64,000 nt of DNA from Nectonema munidae. Its lineage: Eukaryota > Nematomorpha > Nectonematoida > Nectonematidae. A model generated the notes under the pieces. The model searched no databases, had not been told where the DNA came from, and was given only the letters and a program-made list of their open reading frames with translations. The stretch is from the NCBI GenBank assembly GCA_030549495.1, contig JAUIRK010000570.1:1217501-1281500 (forward strand), given 5' to 3'. A program made the position numbers and the translations under genes. Shown here in pieces: positions 55,860-64,000 of the stretch (its first letter is position 1; every line of letters begins with the position of its first letter).

Positions 55860-58116
55860 TATATATAAGTAATACAAATCTAAAGCCATTTGTTTTTCAG
55901 ACTTTATGTATTTTCAAAACTGTGAATCATCGAGGTAAAAAATTGAATTATCGTAACTCACAAAATTTTATTAAATTTAACCTAACATATTCATGGCTAA
56001 ACACCAAAATTTCTTTAAAGTTGTTTTTTCAAACTCCATTTTGAGCGCAATTCTATAAGATCCTCTAGCTCCTTATGATCTGACATTTTTTCTAAATTAA
56101 AAGAGCATAGATTTATAATCCATTCATCATAATTTTCAAGCTTGCCATTTTCAAAATACTTATCAAAAGACAACGACAGTATTTTCAGATGTGTCACGAC
56201 TTCTTTGCAACACTAGGAAGCAAACCTGATGCCGCGTGTTCACTTACTTCTCCAAGAAACGGAAAGTTAGAAAAATTAGATCTCTTCACTCGTTGACGCC
56301 ATAAATACAGTTTTTCTTTAAATGCATTTAGCTTTTCATAACAATTCAAAATATTTATGTGACAAGCTTAAATCGCTCATTCTAGCAAATATATCAGCCA
56401 AATACGCAAGAAATTGATTGAACTCTTGCAAATCCAGTTCTTCAAAAAGATTACATTGAGATTCCTGTAAAAATAATTATTTGCTTTCTTAGTTCAAAAA
56501 ATCGAGTTAAAATTGTTCCACGTGAAAGCCAGCGGACCTCTGTGTGGTATAATAAAACTGAATGTTCACTTTCAAGATCTTCACAAAGTAACCTAAAAAG
56601 ACGGTGATTTGAAGCACGACCTCGAATCCAGTTAATCACTTTTAGAGTTTTATCTAAAGAGGCTTCTTTTAACATTGGAGGTAATGTCTTTGATGCCAAA
56701 GCATGTCGATGAAGAAAGAAATGAGTACCTTGCAATTGAGGAATCTCTTGTTTCATTAAGGTTATGAATCCAGACTTATTACCAAGCATAGAAGGAGCCT
56801 GTCTTTGCAAAGAGATCCAATAATTTGAGGATCTGATTTATGTTTTTTGAAAAAGTCTTTTACTAACTGAAACACATCTTCTCCTCGAGTTGTTGTTATT
56901 AGTTCCTCACAGAAAAGAAATTTTTCTTTTACGCTTTCTTCATGAACATTCCTTACTAGAGCAATAATTTGGCTACAATTTGAAACATCTGTAGTCTCAT
57001 CTGACTGAAGAGAAATTTTAAAGTACTAGACTTTATCTGTAATTTATGAGTTGCTGTAAAACATTTTCACTCATATCTAAGATTCGACTCTGAATAACAT
57101 TATTTGACAACGGAACTGAACTAAGTTTGTTTTTTTCATCCTTTCCAAGAATAGTTGCAGCCATCTCTAAGGCGCATGGTTTAACAAGCTCTTCTGCTAT
57201 AGTGTGAGGTTTTTTAGATTTTGCTATTCTAAAGGCGTCTTGATATGAAGCAAAAAGTAAAGGTTTTTCAACATTTACAAAACCTAATCTTGACAAAGTT
57301 ACTCGTGAGTCAAAACCTTGTAAAGATTAAGTTTTAAAACAAACTAAAAAAAACTCAAAAAATTATACAACTTAATTACAATAACAATTTTTAAACTTTT
57401 ATTAAAAATTATTAAACTTAAAGTTTTAATTTATTTTGGATATTTCATTTAAGTCAATCAAACAATACAAAAAATATATAAAGAATATTTATCTTTTTTT
57501 AAGTCAATCAAACAAAGAAAAAATATATAAAAATCAATGTAAGTATTTGTAAAGTAGCAGGAGAAGATTGCACCGTTGTTAGAGAAGAATGGGTGGGAGA
57601 GAAGCTCGAGCAAAGAGAAAAGAAGAATGAGTAGTAAAATGTGTGACTGGATTATTTATAGATGGCATAATGTGTTGACATTATGAAGGTGGATCTATTA
57701 AATTTTTTGAAGCTTTATATATTGCTGGAAGAAGTAACCCTGGTGAAATTTTACGGGATTTTTTTTATACAATTTGAAGAGAAGGAGATGAATAAAGTTG
57801 TTTTTGATTTCAAGCTAAAACCTTTTACAAAAACTATAAATCTCAATTTGTATTTTACAAATGATACTCAAAGGAAATTTCAGGTTTTAGATAAAACAAG
57901 TTCAAAAGAAAGAGAGTCAAAAAATTGAGTAGTTTTTATTAAAATTAGTTAAAACAAAACAAAATAAAATATTTTTATCTGTTGAACTTTTTAGTGTATA
58001 TATTTTTAACTAAATTGGATATTTACTTAAAAACTAAAGTAGGCACTTGTAGCCGCTAAATTTAGTACTTCGCACCCCCTGAAGTAAAGCTTCGCACCCC
58101 TGGTTTGGAACCCCTG
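55860..58116 (-). mobile_element. hAT element relic (SCAND3/ZBED5-like transposase)
   Basis: On the minus strand the end CAGGGGTTCCAAACCAGGGG (58116 inward) is a typical hAT terminus; the other end was not located. Transposase pieces follow. 57296-57033 has ASYQDAFRIAKSKKPHTIAE and VPLSNNVIQSRILDMSENVL. A broken stretch holds the catalytic DETTDVSNC region at about 57000. 56810-56451 has LHRHALASKTLPPML, NWIRGRASNHRLFRLLCEDL and HTEVRWLSRGTILTRFFEL. 56197-56015 has LSFDKYFENGKLENYDEWI. Frameshifts and stops separate them. The group is widespread in animals. Confidence 0.8.
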
Positions 58117-58741
58117 CTCTAAGTGATAGGGGGATAATTACATGATAATGTAAGTTTGTAATGGAAATAATACAAGAAATGCAAAATAAACTATACAAAT
58201 TTAACTCATTAGTTCCAATGAAAAGCTACTAAGTACCTACGATACTTTTACTGTGCTCAAGTGAGTTCAGCGGTATCTAATGGGTTAAGGGCAATCCTGG
58301 CAAACCTATCATTTCCCATTATCCATAATATCACAAGATGCACTTTAAAAAACAAAAATAACTTTTATGAATAAAATTACATACATATAAGTTTTATTAA
58401 CAAAAAATTTGAAGGAAATTTTAAAAAACATTGCGAACAATGCCTGTACTCCTTTTTCTAAATTAATATTAAACCTAATAATTAATCTTTAAATAAGACA
58501 TTGCCAACTATTCTAAGCAATCTTGAGAAAAAAAACTAGAACATTAAATAAGATGAATATCTAAGAATAAAGATGCTATAAATTTAGATTCTGGAATAAA
58601 AGACTCTGTTATTTTATACAATAAAGGAATTTTTCTAATTTGTGTATTCTATTACATTAATTTAACTTTGTCAGTTACTGTAATCAATAGGGATTTTTAA
58701 GCTTCAAATTATAGAGAATACTTTCTTATATGGTTATCTAA
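58117..58741. other. AT-rich spacer
   Basis: No ORF or repeat seen between the hAT relic and the Helitron-like element. Confidence 0.4.
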
Positions 58742-58769
58742 TCTAATATATAATAATTTCAAGCGAATC

Positions 58770-58793
<24 letters not shown>
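58770..58793 (+). repeat. (AT)n microsatellite
   Basis: About twelve TA units close to the Helitron-like left end. Confidence 0.9.
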
Positions 58794-58801
<8 letters not shown>

Positions 58802-60200
58802 TTCACCGAACCGATTTTCTTTTTACTTTAAGCATTCAAAGTCAAATAACTTTTACAATAAAAAAGTTTTTTCCAAGCTATAAAATGTTCATCTACCTCA
58901 TTTCTGGAGCGCTATCACGTGGTCTTGGTTAAATGACCTGAGAACGAGTTCATTGAACCGCATCTGAACTCTAAATTTTCTCATTTTTTCAATTCCCGCG
59001 AGATGTTTCAAAAATTTTAAAAAAAATTTCATGTGAGTTAAAGTACTTTTATAAATAAATGATTTTGTAAAAAAAAATTTCGAAAAAAAAAAATTACATT
59101 TTTTATAAAAAAGGTTTGAATTTTCAAAAAGTTGACATTTTTGATTCAAAAATTTTACATCAAAAATAAATTATTTTTTTCTAATATTTACATCATCTTA
59201 TTTAAAATTGCTTAAATTTTATTTTAGAATTTTAAAATTTTGAAAAATATTTATTTTTGATATATTTTTTTTGATTTTAACAATTTTTAAAAAAACTTTG
59301 TGTCGATATTTTCAAATTTTTAACTTTTAAAGAAAATTTTATGCGAGAAATTTTTAAAAAAACATTTTAAACCATGCGCATCTTAAAGAGCATCCTTTTA
59401 CCTACATTTTTGAATTATTTTTAGTTTTGATACAAATTCAAAATTTTTTTTTATCAGCCCTTGAACAATATGCACAATTTTGCTATGTTTCACTATATTT
59501 TGGCGTGTAAAATAAAGAATGAAATATTTTTTTACATTTTTTTTGCATATTCATAAAATAAACCTATTATTTAATCATACTACGGTGAAAAAATTGGGAA
59601 ATAATTTTTTTTATTTTTTTAAAAAATTGTAAGGGGTGACCTCTACAAAATTTTCGAAAAATTTCAAACTTATCCAATTTTCTATTTTAATACCACATTT
59701 TAAAGGAAATTTTATACTGATCACGAAAATGTAAAAATATTTTAAATTAAAAAATTTTGAAATACTCTTTTTAGCCTTTGAACTTGAAAAAATAACAAAA
59801 ATTCCAACTTTGACCTCAAAAAAAATTTAAAAATCAATCGATTCATTTCAAATAAATTACATATTCGGAATCAGCGTATCAAACTCTATCAGAATACGTT
59901 TTAAAATTTTTGAATTTTCCATTTTTTTAATTTTCGATTTTTCAGGCCCTTTCAAACGACCTCAAAATTATGACTTCACATATATTCAACAAAAAAGCAA
60001 GTTTTATATATTTTTAGAAACCTCTTATCATTCTAAATAACAATATTAACTTTAATTTATCATAAATGTTTTAATTCAAAAAAATTTCATATATATTTGT
60101 ATATTTTGTATATACGTATATAATGTACTTAATTTAACCAATCAAAAAAACTCATTTTCATTAAAAAAAATTTTCATTCTCAATATATCCAATTCAATTT

Positions 60201-60360
60201 GTTGGTTGATGAGTTTATTCATTCTTCTCAAAAAAGATAATAAATTTGTATGTTACTATTTCAAATCTATATTTTTTTTTGTTGGTTGATGAGTTTATTC
60301 ATTCTTCTCAAAAAAGATAATAAATTTGTATGTTACTATTTCAAATCTATATTTTTAATA
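60201..60360 (+). repeat. 80-bp two-copy tandem duplication
   Basis: Units at 60201-60280 and 60281-60360, each starting GTTGGTTGATGAGTTTATTC, are identical over about 76 bp, which implies a recent event. Confidence 0.95.
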
Positions 60361-61096
60361 AAACAAGATTCTTTATTAAAGTTGTTTTTTTAATCTATAA
60401 ATTTTGTTATTTAGATTTCTATAAATTGATACCTACTATTGATAATTTTTAAATAACTAAAGTTTATAGATTTCTATTAAATCTGAATTATTTAGTTTAT
60501 AAATTTTATTTTTCAATAATAGATTTCTTTAATTTAAATTATTTAGTTTATAAATTTTATTTTTCTAAACTCTATTTAAAATTTTATTTTTTAAGTATTA
60601 AGAGTTTTCAATAGATTTAGTACGAATCAATGTTTATTTAAATAAATAGATCTTTCTTATTTTGATTAAGGTTTTTTAGATTTTATATAGATTACATATT
60701 ATTTATTTATAATGTCTGCTTTAATTTATTTTTAATGATAATCTAATTTGCTAATTCTATAGATTAATCTATTTTTAATTTAAATAAATAGATCTTTCTA
60801 CCTTTCATTAATGTTTTTCAGATTTTATATAGTAAAATATAAATTATAATCATATACTTAATTTATATTGTCTCATTTAAATTATTTTTATGATATTCAA
60901 ATTTGCTAATTCGTTATTTTAAAATAATTAAGGCTTTTCTAGAATTTATATAGTAAATTATTATAATATACTTTTTTAATATTTTTTCCTTTAATTTATT
61001 TTTAATGATAACCTAATTTGCTATCTCCTTTCTTTATTTTCTTTTTAAATGAGTAAAGATCTTTTAGATTTAATGTAGTAAACTGTCTTATCTTTG

Positions 61097-61760
61097 TGTG
61101 TACCAATGATCTTTACGCGTACTAAAGATCTTTTTCAGAAATATCAACGTTTTTTAGAGGTACCAATGATGTTAACGGGGGTACGAATGATCTATACGGG
61201 TTCGTTGAGGAGATCTATATCATAGGGTAGCAATGATTTTTAACAGGGCTTAACTCTCATGGGTACCAATGATCTTTAACTGGACGTAGAATCACAGTGG
61301 TACCAGTTATCTTTTTAAGGACATAGAATCATGGAGATACAAATGATCTTTTACAGGACCTAGAATCAAAGAGGTACTAATGATATTTTACAGGACACCT
61401 AGGATCACGCGGTAAATGGACCTAGAATCACGCAGTACGAATGATCTTTCACAGGACCTAGGATCACGCGGAACCAATGATCTTTAACTGGACCTAGAAT
61501 CACGCGGTACCAATGATCTTTAACTGGACCTAGAATCACGCGGTACCAATGATCTTTAAATGGACCTAGAATCACGCGGTACCAATGATCTTTTACAGGA
61601 CCTAGGATCACGGGGGTACCAATGATCTTTCACAGGACCTAGCATCACGCGGTACCAATGATCTTTAACTGGACCTAGAATTCACAGTAGCAATGATCTG
61701 TCACACGTCCTAGAATCACAGTAGCAATGATCTGTCACACGTCCTATAATTCACGCGTCC
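61097..61760. repeat. 36-bp minisatellite, copy 2
   Basis: Unit AGAATCACGCGGTACCAATG + ATCTTTAACTGGACCT. The central units (61410-61680) are nearly identical, the outer ones decayed. As 36 is a multiple of three, the minus strand shows a 12-residue periodic ORF (VILGPVKDHWYR), which is probably accidental. The array sits just before the Helitron-like 3' hairpin. Confidence 0.92.
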
Positions 61761-61825
61761 TAGCTTTTTGAGATTTAGAATCCTACGTCTCGAGCGAAGC
61801 GAGAGACAAACACAGGACCGTCTAG

Positions 61826-64000
61826 TATGCTATAAAAATATTTGCCCCGCTGAAAATTTGTGGCTCCTTTTCAAACTCCTGATTACCTTACTGCCTGGAT
61901 CAACTATACCTTAAATGAACCGAAGATTATTAAAAAAAGATTTTAAATATTCATTGAAAGCTTAAAACAAGAAGAGTAATGTGGGTAGTCCTACTCACAA
62001 GTCAAACAAGTCTTAAATAATATAAATAAAGATATAGAATTGAGAGAATTCAAAATTATCCGAGAGGCGGCGAAAGGATGCTTTAGAGGCAATTTTTTAT
62101 TTTCAAAAATTCAAATAAATAATTTATTTAATTTTAAACATATTTGCAATTAAAAAAATTTTAATTTCTATTTGATAGTGGAAAAAATTAAGGCCATCTT
62201 TTTTTTTTAAAAATTGAAATTGTTTATATAAACTGATGTATTGATTAAATATTTAGGTCTAAATATACAAATATAGTAGTTGCCTTTGTAAAAAAATATT
62301 TTGTGCTACTTTCACATTTAACCCTATTTGTGGCGGCGTATTTTTATTTTCTCAGTGACTGTTGGTGGTTTACTTGAAAATACATTTAAATTCCACGTTT
62401 TTTTCCATTATTTAATTGGTTTCTTCATTTATTTAATAAAGGAGCTTTTGATGAATAATTCACTCAAAATATTTCACCTATCTGTAAATTAGCTTTCACA
62501 AGTGACTTAATGCCAAACATTTTTCCTCATTATTTTTAAACAAACTTATCCATAGACAGCAAATCTGGCATATTCAACTTCATTTTTAAAATATTTTTGT
62601 TATTCTAGATGTGATTTTGCGGTTACTGTTTAACTTTGGTTAATTTGTGGTCAGTTATTTTTTTATTATAATTTTTGAAAATTTTCTTCCCATTTAGCAA
62701 ATTGACCGTTCTCTTTTTCATCATGAAAGTTTTTTTCATTCTTTACATAACTAATACATTTTAATGCGGTTGGTATGTGGTTCTTTCGACGCTAGACCAA
62801 CCTTTATATATTTAAATCAAATCGATAAAATAATTTTCTCTCTTGATATAATAATGATTCTATCCATGCCATCAATAGTAAGGCATCCAAATCCCTACTG
62901 AAAGCGACCTGACATCATGTTTTACACTATAGATGGGTTATATATTATAATATATCTAATGATAAATACTTAATTCATTAATAATAAAATTTGTAAAATG
63001 CCATGGTGAAAAATATGCCTGGGTACTAATCTAACTAAACTGGGCACTTTTGACCCTCTTTGGTTAGTTTATTTTTCCTTAGTTTATCCTTTACTTTGTG
63101 TACTAACCAAAGAGGCATCTTTGAACTATATACCCCAATGGACATCCATTGTTTTATCTACAAATTCTTTATCAGCTTCTAGTCTGTACCTCATTTCTCC
63201 TATACTTTATATAGTTTCTAATTTTGCTCTTCATTCTAAACTGATCCTTCCTTTAATCAGAGATTCATTTTGTGCAATCTGTGTTCGAAAAAACTTTTTT
63301 CAGATATTTATTTAGCACAGAATTTACGCCAGAATCTAATGAAAAGAACTTCTTTGCTGGTATTGGCTTTTTTAAATCAATATCAAGTTATATGAACAGA
63401 CATCACTTTCGATATTTGTTGAAATCCTTTTTCGGAATTCTTGTGCTCATCGGGGTTGGGCCGATTCTAGATAATGATTATGATTCTCTAAATTTTTTAA
63501 TTTCAACTTTGATTCTGATTTTCAAAATACCATTCTAATTCTGATTAGTAAAAAAATATACTTGAACAAATTTACAGGCAAATATAGCTAGCTGTGGAAA
63601 GAGTTGATTTTGTTTTCAGTAGTTTACTGCATCATCATTTGTACTGATGCATGTATTTGTTTCTTCTTCTTTCTATTTATTTTTCAAAGGTGATTTTTCC
63701 TTCTATAAGGGTACTCCTTCCTTTTGACATGAATTATAGGTTGATTTTTCATCGTATTTTATTTTTCAATTTTTTTTTCCATGTTTTTCATAGCTGTAAA
63801 AACACTAAAGGGCAGGTGTACATAAGTTATGCCTGTAAGAGTGAAAAAATCCTTCTTTACCCGTGGTTTCTACTCTGTAGACGTAATGTCATCTCTTGTG
63901 TTGCTTCAATAGGGAAGGCACTATGGAACTAAGTTCTTAGTTTTTCACGAAACTCTTCTCTTCCTCCTGTTAGCTTCCAGCGCTATACAATTACTGAGAA
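61826..64000. other. Right-hand spacer, no gene recognised
   Basis: ORFs of 64-93 codons at 63121-63932 show no motif. Two structures were seen: a 14-bp perfect inverted repeat (CCTCTTTGGTTAGT at 63055-63068 against 63102-63115) and a dispersed repeat at about 63440-63650 that is the inverse of 41770-41980. Confidence 0.4.
63440..63650. repeat. Dispersed repeat, copy 2 (inverted relative to 41770-41980)
   Basis: Includes TATAGCTAGCTGTGGAAAG, a GATTAGTAAAAAAATAT block and TAATGATTATGATTCTC, each matching the inverse of copy 1 in the same order. Confidence 0.55.

Larger units (their letters stand above)
58742..61825 (+). mobile_element. Helitron-like non-autonomous element, copy 2 (both ends visible)
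   Basis: The left end is A|TCTAATATATAATAATTTC. The right end is a hairpin TCTCG-AGCGAAG-CGAGA (61788-61804), then 17 bases, then CTAG|T (61822-61826). TC at the start, a hairpin near CTRR at the end and insertion between A and T are the Helitron pattern; the hairpin is slightly farther from CTAG than usual. Inside, 1.5 kb is shared with copy 1 at 29398. An 80-bp duplication lies at 60201-60360, and a 36-bp minisatellite precedes the hairpin. No Rep/helicase ORF is present. Confidence 0.65.

Noticed and set aside
57683-57928. 81-codon plus-strand ORF
   Set aside because: Lies in the non-coding end of a minus-strand hAT relic and shows no motif; not similar to the missing PDIA6 b domain.
54669-58116. 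One single hAT element from 54669 to 58116
   Set aside because: The two ends differ after the first bases and the flanking 8-mers CCCTAGAG and CTCTAAGT agree in only 4 of 8 positions, so they probably belong to different elements.
61405-61611. Minus-strand ORF with a 12-residue repeat
   Set aside because: The 36-bp minisatellite unit is a multiple of three and happens to lack stops; no flanking coding signal.
63121-63932. Three overlapping plus-strand ORFs of 64-93 codons as missing PDIA6 exons
   Set aside because: None contains the expected b-domain motifs and the reading frames start without acceptor sites.

Overview
The window is nuclear DNA from an animal. It is strongly AT-rich and packed with transposable elements, with GT-AG introns of about 50-65 bp in the one clearly conserved host gene. 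The mix of elements (piggyBac, several hAT groups, a Gypsy LTR element, non-LTR retrotransposons, a Helitron-like element, a tRNA-derived SINE, long-palindrome elements) fits an invertebrate such as an arthropod or other AT-rich protostome. The species cannot be fixed from sequence alone; a parasitic crustacean is only a guess.

Left part (1-20 kb). A broken non-LTR retrotransposon with an (AAC)n tail (1-2625) is followed by a frameshifted piggyBac (4127-7033) and two palindromic fold-back elements (7349-7735 and 7861-8749). An intact single-exon seven-transmembrane receptor lies on the minus strand (9339-10229). A LINE copy (about 10870-16310) carries a dead minus-strand Gypsy element (12138-15903), and a second copy of the same LINE lies tail to tail with it (16742-17730). 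Then comes a 31-bp minisatellite array (17735-20097).

Middle (20-42 kb). There is a broken PHD-finger plus OTU-like gene (21299-22010). A structurally complete piggyBac (22389-27707) has TTAA duplications, matching inverted ends and a transposase spoiled by one stop codon. A Helitron-like copy (29398 to about 33800) is interrupted and carries a SINE. A second, larger 31-bp minisatellite array (33814-38903) and a minus-strand piggyBac relic follow.

Right part (42-64 kb). The main host gene is PDIA6-like (two tandem thioredoxin domains). Exon 1 is at 42863-43011 and exons 2-6 at 53687-54559; the gene runs on past the last exon found. Its first intron is 10.7 kb, against 50-62 bp for the next four, because it is filled with nested elements: a perfect-looking hairpin, a small hAT-type MITE, a minus-strand transposase relic, a fold-back element, a hAT relic, and a piggyBac relic split by a complete hAT element with its own target duplication. 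Downstream are a minus-strand hAT relic (about 55860-58116) and a complete-looking Helitron-like element (58742-61825) that serves as the empty-site control for the SINE at 30690. The last 2.2 kb hold nothing recognisable.

The signal most worth following is the set of long inverted-repeat elements. Two of them (7861-8749 and 46765-47146) have arms built from a short motif repeated every 15-16 bp and are flanked by 8- and 9-bp direct repeats.
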